Assembly: GCA_963726085.1 (NCBI GenBank)
Contig: CAVSAR010000002.1
Location: 434,001 to 498,000, forward strand
Source: ZC4RG30 sp963726085
Lineage (GTDB): Bacteria; Pseudomonadota; Gammaproteobacteria; Steroidobacterales; Steroidobacteraceae
Direction of reading: 5' to 3'
DNA length: 64,000 nt
In this document: positions 6,934 through 15,478 of the stretch, one piece after another
Position numbering within the stretch: the stretch's first letter is position 1
How the letters are laid out: the number at the start of each line of letters is the position of its first letter
Notes under the pieces: model-generated
What the model saw: the letters and a program-made list of their open reading frames with translations, nothing else
Databases searched by the model: none
Told to the model about the DNA's origin: nothing
Translations under genes and position numbers: made by a program

Positions 6934-7892
6934 CGGCCAGGCATCGCGCGGCTGAGCTGGGCGGCCAGCAGTACCGCGGCCACCAGGCTGCCGGCATCGG
7001 CCCCGCCGGTTGCGGCCAGATCCAGCGCGGTGCCATGGTCAACCGAAGTGCGCAGCACCGGCAGTCCGAGGGTGACGTTCACCGCGTTGCCGAAGCTGGC
7101 GTGTTTGAGGGTCGGCAAGCCCTGGTCGTGATACATCGCCAGCACGACGTCGAAGTTCTGTAGCTGTCGCGGCGTGAACAGGGTGTCCGCCGGCCAGGGA
7201 CCCGTGGCATTGATCCCCCGCTGCGCGGCGCGCTGGATCGCCGGGGCGATGGTATCGATCTCTTCACGGCCCAGATGGCCACTTTCCCCCGCGTGCGGAT
7301 TGAGGCCGCAGACGCCGATGCGCGGCGCGGCGATACCCCACAGGCGTCTGAGGTCGCGATCGACGATGGCAATGGTTTCGTCCAGCGCCGTGGCGGTAAT
7401 CGCGCGGCTGACCTGTGCCAGGGGCAGGTGCGTGGTGACCAGTGCGACCTTCATGGCTTCGCAGGCCAGCAGCATTACGGGGCGGGGCACGCCACAGCGC
7501 GCCGCCAGGTATTCGGTGTGGCCGGTAAAGGCGATGCCGGCGTCGTTGATGACACTCTTTTGCACCGGCGCGGTGACCATGGCGTCGAACTTGCCATCGC
7601 GGCAGCCATCCAGCGCGCGGTCCAGCATCTGCAGCACTGCATGGGCATTGCGCGGGTCGGGCTTGCCCGCCTGCGCCGGCACCTGCAGCCGGACATTTTC
7701 CACCTTGAATGCCGGTCCCGGTGCAAAGGGCAGGCCCAGCGCCTGGGCGCGCTGCGCCAGCAGGTCCGAATCCGCGAAGCACACGATGTCGTAGTCCGCC
7801 CCCTGCAGGGCGGACAGCTGGATGCACAGGTCAGGGCCGATCCCGGCCGGCTCGCCACTGGTCAGCGCCAGGCGCGGGCGGCGCCGCGTCAC
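6930..7892 (-). CDS. pdxA: 4-hydroxythreonine-4-phosphate dehydrogenase PdxA
   Basis: This is a 320-residue NAD-dependent, metal-requiring dehydrogenase of the DXP-dependent pyridoxal phosphate pathway. Family motifs are LTSGEPAGIGPDL at the start, FTGHTEYLA, TTHLPL, GLNPHAGE and MYHDQGLPTLK with the metal-binding histidines and aspartate. Length is normal. It sits 6 bp downstream of surA and overlaps rsmA by 4 bases, the conserved surA-pdxA-rsmA order. Confidence 0.95.
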   Translation of the reverse strand: MTRRRPRLALTSGEPAGIGPDLCIQLSALQGADYDIVCFADSDLLAQRAQALGLPFAPGPAFKVENVRLQVPAQAGKPDPRNAHAVLQMLDRALDGCRDGKFDAMVTAPVQKSVINDAGIAFTGHTEYLAARCGVPRPVMLLACEAMKVALVTTHLPLAQVSRAITATALDETIAIVDRDLRRLWGIAAPRIGVCGLNPHAGESGHLGREEIDTIAPAIQRAAQRGINATGPWPADTLFTPRQLQNFDVVLAMYHDQGLPTLKHASFGNAVNVTLGLPVLRTSVDHGTALDLAATGGADAGSLVAAVLLAAQLSRAMPGR

Positions 7893-7898
7893 GGCTGC

Positions 7899-9320
7899 TC
7901 AGACATCCGTGTCGACGAAAGCCTCGTCACGCAGGCGTCGCAACCACAGCTCGGTTTCCTCGTCGGCCTTGCTCTCGCGCAATTGCCTGAAGGCACGATC
8001 GCGCAGGGCGTCTTCAGTGGTATCGAACTTGCGTCTCCCCAGCAGCTGCACGATGTGCCAGCCGAACTGGGTGTGGAACGGTTCGCTGATCTCGTTATCC
8101 GACAGCGCGTTGAGCCTGGCTTCGAATTCCGGATCAAAGGACTCCGGGCCAGTCCAGCCAAGGTCTCCGCCATTGACCGCCGAGCCGGTATCTTCCGACA
8201 GGCTGGAGGCAAACACGGCGAAATCCTCGCCCTTGAGGATCTTGTCACGGATGCCGGACAGTTTCTGCCGGACCGTGGCGTCATCCTGCAGCGCATTGGG
8301 GCGCATCAGGATATGCCGCGCATGCGTCTGGTCAACGATCATGTTGCCGGTCGCACTGCGCACTTCATTGAGCTTGATGATGTGGAACCCGGTCGGCGTG
8401 CGCAGCACATGGCTGACCTCACCGGGCTTGAGGGTCACGACCACATCGGCCAGGAATGTCGGCAGTTCCGGGCCCCGGCGCCAACCCAGCGCGCCGCCTT
8501 CCAGCGCCGTCTGGCTATTGGAATTGGCAACGGCCAGTTTTGCGAAATCCTCGTTGGCCGCGGCCCGGGCGCGCACGTCCTCGGCCTTGGCGGCAAGCTG
8601 GTCCACCTGCGTCTGCGCGCCGTCTTCCGGTACCGCAATGAGGATATGCGACACGTTGTACTGCATCTGATCGGAGGGCATCTTCTGCATGCGCTCCAAG
8701 TACAGATCCAGTTCGCGCGGCGTGACGACGATCTTGCTGAGCACGTCGCGTTGCCGCAATGCCTGCATGGTGATCTCGCGGCGGATGTTGTCCCGATAGC
8801 TGGCGTAGTCCACGCCCTGCTGGGCGATCGCGGCGGGCAATTGCGCCAGCGTGATGTTGTTGCGCTGCGCGATGTCGTTCATCGCGGCATTGACCTGCTC
8901 ATCGGTGATTTTCAGCCCGATGCGCTTGGCGCGCTGCGCCTGTATCTCCTGGATGATCAGCCGGTCCAGCACCTGCTTGCGCAGGATGTCATCCGGCGGC
9001 AGCTGGGTCTTCTGGCTCACCAGCCGGTCGCGGATGGTGACGGTCTGCTCCTCGAGCTCGCTTTCCGTCACCATGCCGTCGTTGACGACGGCAACGACTT
9101 TGTCCAGCAGTACGCCGGATTTCGGCACGGTAATGGTCGCGGGCGCCACCTGAGGGCTGGGCGGGCGTGGCGGGAGCTTTTGGGCGTCACGCCCGGCGCC
9201 GTGGTCGCCGGGCTTCAATCCCGGGCCATGCAAGTCGGGATAATCCCCTGCGTCCTGTCCGTAGCTTGCTGGAATCGCGGCGGCGAACAGGAGTATGCAG
9301 GCTAGTTTCTTTAAATTCAT
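7899..9320 (-). CDS. surA: Periplasmic chaperone / peptidyl-prolyl isomerase SurA
   Basis: This is a 473-residue protein with a signal peptide (about 1-21, MNLKKLACILLFAAAIPASYG), a Pro/Gly-rich linker to about residue 68, a SurA N-terminal chaperone domain (from VLLDKVVAVVNDGMV) and two parvulin PPIase domains. The first parvulin domain begins VSHILIAVPEDG and the second ARHILMRPNAL; both end in GFHIIKL/GWHIVQL strands. SurA escorts outer-membrane beta-barrels such as LptD, whose gene is directly upstream with a 9-bp gap. Confidence 0.95.
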   Translation of the reverse strand: MNLKKLACILLFAAAIPASYGQDAGDYPDLHGPGLKPGDHGAGRDAQKLPPRPPSPQVAPATITVPKSGVLLDKVVAVVNDGMVTESELEEQTVTIRDRLVSQKTQLPPDDILRKQVLDRLIIQEIQAQRAKRIGLKITDEQVNAAMNDIAQRNNITLAQLPAAIAQQGVDYASYRDNIRREITMQALRQRDVLSKIVVTPRELDLYLERMQKMPSDQMQYNVSHILIAVPEDGAQTQVDQLAAKAEDVRARAAANEDFAKLAVANSNSQTALEGGALGWRRGPELPTFLADVVVTLKPGEVSHVLRTPTGFHIIKLNEVRSATGNMIVDQTHARHILMRPNALQDDATVRQKLSGIRDKILKGEDFAVFASSLSEDTGSAVNGGDLGWTGPESFDPEFEARLNALSDNEISEPFHTQFGWHIVQLLGRRKFDTTEDALRDRAFRQLRESKADEETELWLRRLRDEAFVDTDV

Positions 9321-9329
9321 GGGGTTACG

Positions 9330-11630
9330 TCAGGGGGAGTTTCCGCGGACAGAGTATCCGCGAATCGAGCGCTCCAGGAAAGCATCGGCAGCAAGTCCGA
9401 CACTGGAAAGGCCCTTGAGTTCCAGCTGGATGAACACCCCGCTGTCGTGCGCGCCGGAGCGCGAGCTGATGTATTCGCGTGCCACGGCCCGGACCCGCCA
9501 GCAGCAGCTGCCGTACTCAAACCCCGCAAACTGCTCTATGGACTCCCGGTCGCGCAGGGAATACAGCGACCGGGCGTAGACGCGCCACGTGTTGTTGATC
9601 GGCCAGGCCACCGAGACGTCTGCCTGTTCCAGCCGATCCCGCTGGAAGCGGTAGCCCAGGTTTATCACGCGGTCGGGCTCCGGCCGGTACTGGATCCGAA
9701 ATTCGGACTTCTCGGCGCGCGCCTGCTGGTGGTCCCATTGCAGGCCCATGTCCACGCTCCAGTTCTTGAATGCCTGCAGTTCCAGCTGCGCGATCAGGTC
9801 CGAGGACTTGCGGTCCTGGGGCACTTCATCCGGCAGTACCACGCGCGGCGACTCGAAATAAAGCGTCTGTCCGAGGGTGGCCGACAGGAAGCGCGTACCA
9901 CTGGCGCTGCTGAACAGGCGTGACGTGACGCCCAGTGACACCTGGTTGGCATCGCCAAGGCGATCCAGCCCCACATAGCGATTGGTGCGAAACAGCTCTA
10001 TCCAGTTGAGGTCCGGTTCGGCCGTATCGAATACCGGCAGGTTGTTCTGGTCGCGGTACGGGGTGTACAGGTACATCAACCGTGGCTCGAGCGTGATGCG
10101 TCGCTCGCCCCGGCTGCCGATGCCCCGCTCGAACAGCAACCCGCCATCGACGCTGACGGTGGGGACGGAACGGCCCGGCGAACGATCTTCCCCGGGGGCA
10201 GTGCCATCCAGCTGGTACTGGGTGAGGTCATAGGCCACGGCGGGGCGCAGGAAATAACCCGGACCCTGCAGGTCCAGCGCGGCGCGGGGCATCACATGCA
10301 GGCGCCACCCTTCGACCCCGACGTCGCGCACAAATCCCGATGCCTCGGTGTCGAAGCCGTATTCAAACGGCAGGCCGGCCAGGCCCTTCCAGGTGGCCTG
10401 CGCATAGACACGCGGCACCTCCGAATACGGGCGGTCCACCGGCGCCAGCGCCTCGTCGATGGTCTGGTAGTTGCGCAGCAGCACTCCTGCATCCCAGTTG
10501 GGGTCGCGAAAAGCCAGCTGCACCAGGCGCGGCAGGAACGCGATGCTGGTGCCGTCGGCTCCCTGTGCGAAGTCCTCGAAATACTGTGCGTCGCTGACAT
10601 TCTGTGCGTCGACGACCAGTCGCCAGCCACCCGGCAATTCGGTGCGGTCCACGGTCTTCAGATAGCTGCGCGTCGCGCCGTACTGGCTGTCCGAGGGCAA
10701 TAGGTTGCCGCTGACCTGCCCCTGGCTCGAACTGGTCAGGAAGCGAAACTGGCCACCCGCATCCAGGCCGCGCTTGCTGTAGTAAGTGGGGGTAACCAGC
10801 AGGTCATAGTTGGGTGCCAGGTTGAAGTAATAGGGAGCCGACGTCTGGAATCCGCCGCGCGAGGTGGTGCCGATGGTCGGAAACAAGAAGCCGCTCTTGC
10901 GCACGTCGCCCACCGGAAACGTGATCAGCGGCACGCGCAGTACCGTCACGCCCAGGAAATCAACGCGCGCGTCGTGAGCCGTGCCCATGCGCGTTGTGGT
11001 GTTGAGCGAAATGCTGTCGGCCCGGATGTGCCAGTCGGGGTGTTCGACCGGGCAGGTGGTGTAGCTGACGCCCTCAAGGGTCAGGATGCCGCCGCGATCC
11101 AGATGCAGTGACCTGGCCTCGCCACGCGCCGGCTGCAGGGGCAGCTCAAATTGGGCCCCTTCGAACTGGGCTTCCCCATCAACCAGCGAGCCGGCATCGC
11201 CGCGAAGGATCAGCTGCGGGTTGCGGTACTCGACCTTGCCATGCACCGCGGCGGAATTGGTCTCGTGATCAACGCTCAATTCATCTGCATGCAGGACGCT
11301 GTCGCCTTGGCGCACCTCGACATTGCCGCGCACGTCCGCGTCGCCAATGAATTCGAGTTGCAGGCCGTCACTGGTGATCTCCACCGGCTCGTCAAATCGC
11401 ATTACCGAGCGCAGTGGCTTGCGTGACTCTTCATTGGCGAACGCGCTGTCCGGGCAATGCGGCAGGTCGATGGTGGAGTTGGCGCTGTCCGCGGCTTCCA
11501 CCGCCGGTGCAGTGTCCACCGCCGGTGGCGTTTGCGTCGCAGGTGCAGGTTCCGCCGCGACGGCGATCCTGGATCCACAGATGCCGGTAAGAACGGCAGC
11601 GGCTACGGCCAGCACCTTGGATCGGGACAT
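9330..11630 (-). CDS. lptD: LPS-assembly outer-membrane protein LptD
   Basis: This is a protein of about 766 residues with a signal peptide (MSRSKVLAVAAAVLTGICG...AVAA), an OstA/LptA-like beta-jellyroll domain (about 80-190) and a 26-strand LptD barrel. The four structural cysteines expected for the nested disulfides are visible: C59 in PHCPDS, C193 in TTCPVEH and the CC pair in YGSCCWRV near the C-terminus. With LptE it inserts LPS into the outer leaflet. Starts at 11636 (MHMSRSK) or 11672 are possible; the signal peptide fits 11630 or 11636 best. It heads the lptD-surA-pdxA-rsmA block and is divergent from amgK. Confidence 0.92.
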   Translation of the reverse strand: MSRSKVLAVAAAVLTGICGSRIAVAAEPAPATQTPPAVDTAPAVEAADSANSTIDLPHCPDSAFANEESRKPLRSVMRFDEPVEITSDGLQLEFIGDADVRGNVEVRQGDSVLHADELSVDHETNSAAVHGKVEYRNPQLILRGDAGSLVDGEAQFEGAQFELPLQPARGEARSLHLDRGGILTLEGVSYTTCPVEHPDWHIRADSISLNTTTRMGTAHDARVDFLGVTVLRVPLITFPVGDVRKSGFLFPTIGTTSRGGFQTSAPYYFNLAPNYDLLVTPTYYSKRGLDAGGQFRFLTSSSQGQVSGNLLPSDSQYGATRSYLKTVDRTELPGGWRLVVDAQNVSDAQYFEDFAQGADGTSIAFLPRLVQLAFRDPNWDAGVLLRNYQTIDEALAPVDRPYSEVPRVYAQATWKGLAGLPFEYGFDTEASGFVRDVGVEGWRLHVMPRAALDLQGPGYFLRPAVAYDLTQYQLDGTAPGEDRSPGRSVPTVSVDGGLLFERGIGSRGERRITLEPRLMYLYTPYRDQNNLPVFDTAEPDLNWIELFRTNRYVGLDRLGDANQVSLGVTSRLFSSASGTRFLSATLGQTLYFESPRVVLPDEVPQDRKSSDLIAQLELQAFKNWSVDMGLQWDHQQARAEKSEFRIQYRPEPDRVINLGYRFQRDRLEQADVSVAWPINNTWRVYARSLYSLRDRESIEQFAGFEYGSCCWRVRAVAREYISSRSGAHDSGVFIQLELKGLSSVGLAADAFLERSIRGYSVRGNSP

Positions 11631-11646
11631 GTGCATCAAGGGCCGC

Positions 11647-11652
11647 ATTATA
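11647..11652 (-). promoter_or_regulatory. Possible -10 element upstream of lptD
   Basis: A perfect TATAAT reads on the minus strand from 11652 to 11647, only 11-17 bases ahead of the two best lptD ATG codons. No good -35 lies 16-18 bases upstream (CAGGTG at 17). If used, the lptD mRNA would be nearly leaderless. The element overlaps the first codons of a longer lptD reading, which would argue against that longer start. Confidence 0.25.
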
Positions 11653-11665
11653 CTGTTCTGCATCC

Positions 11666-12706
11666 ATGACACCTGACCCGCGACTCGACTTGCTGCGCCA
11701 GTGGCTGCAGGCTGACCTGAAGCTCGGTGCCCTGCGGCTGGCGCCGGCTTCCGCTGATGCCAGCTTTCGCCGCTATTTTCGCGCCTGGCTGCCCGATGGC
11801 GGCACCCGCATCGTCATGGACGCGCCGCCGGCGCACGAAGACCTCGCTGGGTACCTGCAGGTCTCGGGTTTGCTGGAGCAATGCTCCGTGCATGTGCCCC
11901 ACGTGTACGCGCACGACACCATGCGCGGCCTGGCGCTGCTGGAGGACCTGGGTTCCACCCACATGCTTACCGCCCTGCAGTCAGGGGTCGATCCGGATGG
12001 GCTGTACAGCGCCGCGCTCGACGAGCTTGCGGGGCTGCAATTGAACGGCGCCAGTGCATCCGCGCACCTGCCGCCCTACGACCGGGCGGTACTGCTGCGG
12101 GAAATGCAGCTGCTGCCCGATTGGTTCTGCCTGCGGCATCTGGGATTCGAGCCCGACGCCGTCGAATCGCGGCTGCTGCGCGAGACGTTCGAGTTCCTGG
12201 TCATCGAGGCGCTGGAGCAGCCCCTGGTGTTCGTGCACCGCGATTACCACTCGCGCAACCTGATGATCACCGCCCAGCGCTCGCCCGGCGTGATCGACTT
12301 CCAGGACGCGCTGCGCGGGCCGGTGGCCTATGACCTGGCATCCATACTGAAGGACTGCTACGTGGCCTGGCCGCGCGCGCGGGTGCAGCAGTGGGTGGCA
12401 CAATTCCGGGATCGCCTGCGCGAGCAGGACATGATGCTGGCGGGCGCCTCGACCGAACAGTTCCTGCGCTGGTTTGATCTCATCGGCTTGCAGCGTCATC
12501 TCAAGGTGCTGGGGATATTCGCGCGCCTGCACCATCGCGACGGCAAGTCCGGTTACCTGGGCGACCTGCCGCGCACCCTCGAATACGTGCGTCAGGTTGC
12601 CTTTGGCTATCCGGAACTACGCGCGTTTAGCGCATTCGTCGAGCACAAACTGGTGCCGGGGCTGCCGGCTGCCAACCAGCGGGCCCTGGCCGCGGTGCCG
12701 GCATGA
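11666..12706 (+). CDS. amgK: N-acetylmuramate/N-acetylglucosamine anomeric kinase AmgK
   Basis: This is a 346-residue APH/choline-kinase-fold protein with the catalytic loop HRDYHSRNL (191-199) and the metal-binding GVIDFQDA (D211). AmgK phosphorylates MurNAc at C1. Together with MurU it forms the cell-wall recycling shortcut that bypasses de novo UDP-MurNAc synthesis and lowers fosfomycin sensitivity in pseudomonads. It is followed by murU with a 4-base overlap and is divergent from lptD, as in Pseudomonas. Confidence 0.93.
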   Translation: MTPDPRLDLLRQWLQADLKLGALRLAPASADASFRRYFRAWLPDGGTRIVMDAPPAHEDLAGYLQVSGLLEQCSVHVPHVYAHDTMRGLALLEDLGSTHMLTALQSGVDPDGLYSAALDELAGLQLNGASASAHLPPYDRAVLLREMQLLPDWFCLRHLGFEPDAVESRLLRETFEFLVIEALEQPLVFVHRDYHSRNLMITAQRSPGVIDFQDALRGPVAYDLASILKDCYVAWPRARVQQWVAQFRDRLREQDMMLAGASTEQFLRWFDLIGLQRHLKVLGIFARLHHRDGKSGYLGDLPRTLEYVRQVAFGYPELRAFSAFVEHKLVPGLPAANQRALAAVPA

Positions 12707-13374
12707 AGGCCATGCTGCTGGCCGCCGGCCGCGGCGAACGGATGCGGCCGCTGACGGACCTGCGACCCAAGCCCCTGCTTGAAGTGGCCGGCAGGCCGCT
12801 GATTGCCTGGCACCTGGAGCGCCTGGCGGGCGCCGGCTTCAAGGACGTGGTGATCAACGTGTCGTGGCTGGGCGAGCAGATTGTCGAAGCGCTGGGCGAC
12901 GGCAGTGCCTTCGGCGTGCGCATTGCCTGGAGCCGCGAGCCCTGGCCGGCGCTGGAGACCGGGGGCGGACTGTTCAATGCATTGCCGCTGCTGGGCGAGG
13001 GTGCATTCCTGCTGGTCAACAGTGATGTGTTTACCGACCTTGATTTCGCGTCGCTGCGCATTGCTGCCGGGGACCTGGCGCAGCTGGTGCTGGTGACCAA
13101 TCCGGCGCATCACGTTGCTGGCGACTTCTGGCTGGATGCGCAGGGGCGCATCGGCGACGACGGCCAGCGGCTGACGTATTCCGGGATCGCGCTGCTGCGG
13201 CCGGAACTGTTCAGCGGGGCGGCGCCGGGTCGTTTTCCACTGCTGCCATGGCTGTTACGCGCCCAGGCAGCCGGCCGGCTGGGCGGGCAGAAGCACGCCG
13301 GGGGCTGGCTCGATATCGGCACGCCGCAGCGGCTGCGCGAACTCGACGTGCAACTTGCCAGCATGCGACGATGA
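12703..13374 (+). CDS. murU: N-acetylmuramate alpha-1-phosphate uridylyltransferase MurU
   Basis: This is a 223-residue nucleotidyltransferase with the N-terminal signature MLLAAGRGERMRPLTDLRPKPLL (Gly-rich loop and K25) and LVNSDVFTD for the metal-binding aspartate. It converts MurNAc-1-P and UTP into UDP-MurNAc, completing the AmgK-MurU recycling bypass. The size is that of MurU rather than of longer sugar-nucleotide transferases. It is translationally coupled to amgK; lipA begins 7 bases after its stop. Confidence 0.92.
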   Translation: MKAMLLAAGRGERMRPLTDLRPKPLLEVAGRPLIAWHLERLAGAGFKDVVINVSWLGEQIVEALGDGSAFGVRIAWSREPWPALETGGGLFNALPLLGEGAFLLVNSDVFTDLDFASLRIAAGDLAQLVLVTNPAHHVAGDFWLDAQGRIGDDGQRLTYSGIALLRPELFSGAAPGRFPLLPWLLRAQAAGRLGGQKHAGGWLDIGTPQRLRELDVQLASMRR

Positions 13375-13381
13375 GCAGGCG

Positions 13382-14428
13382 ATGAGCGACCCAATGAGCG
13401 ACCTGAAGGGCATCAAAGTCGTGGCCGAGCCCGCGGCGCCGTTTGCGACCAGTGCGCGCAGCGGCGAGAAATACCGGACCGCCCAGGGCTTCACGGCCAT
13501 CCGCGATGGGCAGAAGCCGCGCGCCGCGGAAGTGCAAGCGGCCCCGCTGACCGGCAAGCCGCGCTGGCTAAAGGCGCTGCCTGCCACCGGCGAACGCTAT
13601 GCCCAGATCCGCCGCAACGTGCACGCGCACAAGCTGGCCACCGTTTGCGAGGAGGCCAAGTGCCCCAACATCGGGGAATGCTGGAATGCAGGCACCGCCA
13701 CCATCATGTTGATGGGGGCCGTGTGCACGCGTGCCTGCCGTTTCTGTTCAGTCGATACGGGTAACCCGCATGGCTGGCTCGATGCCGAAGAGCCCGCCAA
13801 CGTCGCGCATAGCGTGGCGCTGATGGGGCTGTCGTACATCGTGCTGACCAGCGTCAATCGCGATGACCTGCCCGACGGTGGCGCAGCGCATTTCGCCGCC
13901 TGCGTGCGCGCAATCCGCGCGCGCAGCCCGGGTACTGCGGTGGAGGCGCTGACTCCTGATTTCCAGGGCGTGTTGCGTGACGTGGAAACCGTCGTGGACG
14001 CAGGCCTGCAGGTGTTTGCCCAGAACCAGGAAACCGTGCGGCGCCTGACCCACAGTGTGCGCGATGCGCGCGCCGGCTATGAGCAGACGCTGGCGGTGCT
14101 GGCGCATGCCAAGCGGCATCGTCCTGAGGTGCTGACCAAGTCCAGCCTGATGCTGGGCTTAGGCGAGACGGACGAGGAAATCCTGCAGGCCATGGATGAC
14201 CTGCGCGCCGCCCAGGTTGACCTGCTGACCCTGGGCCAGTACCTGCGGCCGACGGCCAATCACCTGCCGGTGGCACGATTCGTCACGCCGGCGCAATTCG
14301 AGGATTACCGCCGCGCGGCACTGCAACGCGGGTTTCGCGAGTGCGTCGCAGGCCCGATGGTGCGCTCCAGCTACCGTGCCGAGCAGGCGCTCGCCGGTAA
14401 CAACGTGGGCCTGTCGAGCCACGCGTGA
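13382..14428 (+). CDS. lipA: Lipoyl synthase LipA (radical SAM)
   Basis: This is a 348-residue radical SAM enzyme that inserts two sulfurs into octanoyl chains on lipoyl domains. The auxiliary 4Fe-4S cluster motif CEEAKCPNIGEC gives C89, C94 and C100, and the radical SAM motif CTRACRFC gives C115, C119 and C122. The C-terminal MVRSSYRA carries the conserved RSSY serine that ligates the auxiliary cluster. Alternative starts are 13355 and 13394; 13382 is chosen as the first ATG after the murU stop. It overlaps lipB by 4 bases, so the two steps of lipoate synthesis are cotranslated. Confidence 0.95.
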   Translation: MSDPMSDLKGIKVVAEPAAPFATSARSGEKYRTAQGFTAIRDGQKPRAAEVQAAPLTGKPRWLKALPATGERYAQIRRNVHAHKLATVCEEAKCPNIGECWNAGTATIMLMGAVCTRACRFCSVDTGNPHGWLDAEEPANVAHSVALMGLSYIVLTSVNRDDLPDGGAAHFAACVRAIRARSPGTAVEALTPDFQGVLRDVETVVDAGLQVFAQNQETVRRLTHSVRDARAGYEQTLAVLAHAKRHRPEVLTKSSLMLGLGETDEEILQAMDDLRAAQVDLLTLGQYLRPTANHLPVARFVTPAQFEDYRRAALQRGFRECVAGPMVRSSYRAEQALAGNNVGLSSHA

Positions 14429-15051
14429 TCACGCGCTGGCTGGGGCGGGTCGAGTACGAGCCGACCTGGCGCGCCATGCAGCGCTTCACCGAAGAGCGCA
14501 GTGCCGACACTCCCGACGAGTTGTGGCTGCTGGAGCATCCCCCGGTGTTCACCCTGGGAATGGCGGCCGATCCCAGCCACGTGCTTGCCGCCGGCGATAT
14601 TCCCGTGGTCCAGACTGACCGGGGAGGGCAGGTGACCTATCACGGTCCCGGGCAGCTGGTGGTGTATCCGCTGGTGGACATCCGGCGTCTGGGCATCGGC
14701 GTGCGCGACCTGGTGGTGAGGCTTGAGCAGTCGGTGATCGACCTGGTCGCGCCGTTTGGTGTGCAGGCAATGGGTCGCCGCGACGCACCGGGGGTCTACG
14801 TCGATGGGCGCAAGCTTGCCAGTGTCGGCATGCGCATTCGACGCGGCGCCAGCTATCACGGCCTGGCAGTGAACGTGGCCATGGACCTGGCACCGTTTGC
14901 ACGCATCAATCCCTGCGGGATGGTGGGCATGGAGGTCACGCAGCTGCGCGACCTGGGTGTGCCGGGCGACGTGCAGCAGACCGGACGGGCCGTTGCTACA
15001 GGACTAGCACTACGCCTTCAGTCGCCTGCAGTTCCGCGTTCAATGCCTTGA
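14425..15051 (+). CDS. lipB: Octanoyl-[ACP]:protein N-octanoyltransferase LipB
   Basis: This is a 208-residue enzyme moving octanoate from ACP to lipoyl-dependent proteins. Motifs are WLLEHPPVFTLG, DRGGQVTYHGPGQLVVYPL, GRKLASVG with the catalytic lysine, and INPCGMVG with the catalytic cysteine. It starts at GTG, overlapping the lipA stop by 4 bases (GTGA). The last 56 bases overlap the convergent DUF493 gene. Confidence 0.94.
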   Translation: MITRWLGRVEYEPTWRAMQRFTEERSADTPDELWLLEHPPVFTLGMAADPSHVLAAGDIPVVQTDRGGQVTYHGPGQLVVYPLVDIRRLGIGVRDLVVRLEQSVIDLVAPFGVQAMGRRDAPGVYVDGRKLASVGMRIRRGASYHGLAVNVAMDLAPFARINPCGMVGMEVTQLRDLGVPGDVQQTGRAVATGLALRLQSPAVPRSMP

Positions 15052-15256
15052 GCTGGTCTTCGCCCTGGACCACCATGGCATAGGTCAGCGCCAGGAAATT
15101 GCTTTGTCCCGAGGCGCGCTCGGTGACGCGATTGGGCTCGAATCGCCCGAAATGGCGGACAAACACGGCGTCCAGGCGACCGCGCAGTTCGGGGCTTGCC
15201 CTTGCCACGACTTTGATCGGGTATTCGGTGGGGAATGTAATGCGTTCAGGTTCCAT
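14996..15256 (-). CDS. ybeD: DUF493 (YbeD-like) small protein
   Basis: This is an 86-residue protein with the DUF493 pattern ITFPTEYPIKVVARASPEL and SGQSNFLALTYAMVV; the fold resembles an ACT/regulatory domain. YbeD-type genes sit next to lipB across gammaproteobacteria, but usually in the same direction (ybeD-lipB-lipA). Here the gene is convergent and its 3' end overlaps lipB by 56 bp. Function is unknown, possibly regulatory for lipoate metabolism by association only. Confidence 0.85.
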   Translation of the reverse strand: MEPERITFPTEYPIKVVARASPELRGRLDAVFVRHFGRFEPNRVTERASGQSNFLALTYAMVVQGEDQLKALNAELQATEGVVLVL

Positions 15257-15293
15257 GTTCCCTAGAATAGCGCCCCCTGAAGACCGGGGCCGC

Positions 15294-15383
<90 letters not shown>

Positions 15384-15426
15384 CTTCAGCAGTGAAGCCC
15401 GTGGCGACTGCGCCGCGTTGGCGCAG
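15384..15426 (+). terminator. Two small hairpins downstream of tRNA-Ser, possible terminator
   Basis: Directly after CCA, CTTCA (15384-15388) and TGAAG (15393-15397) form a 5-bp stem with a 4-base loop. A second perfect stem, CTGCGCC (15408-15414) and GGCGCAG (15420-15426), encloses GCGTT. No T tract follows either, so a factor-independent terminator is doubtful. They may act as processing or pausing structures between the tRNA and hldD. Confidence 0.3.
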
Positions 15427-15478
15427 CGCGGCAATTGTCCAGTAGCATGAGCTTTTCGCGCAACCCGGGGACGAACGA

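Noticed and set aside
7275..9305. 676-codon open frame on the plus strand opposite pdxA and surA
   Set aside because: It mirrors two clearly recognised genes in a GC-rich genome where antisense frames lack stops; its translation is low-complexity and matches no family I know.
15384..15426. Factor-independent terminator after tRNA-Ser
   Set aside because: Stems are present but no T tract follows, so a standard intrinsic terminator is not supported; kept only as a low-confidence structure.
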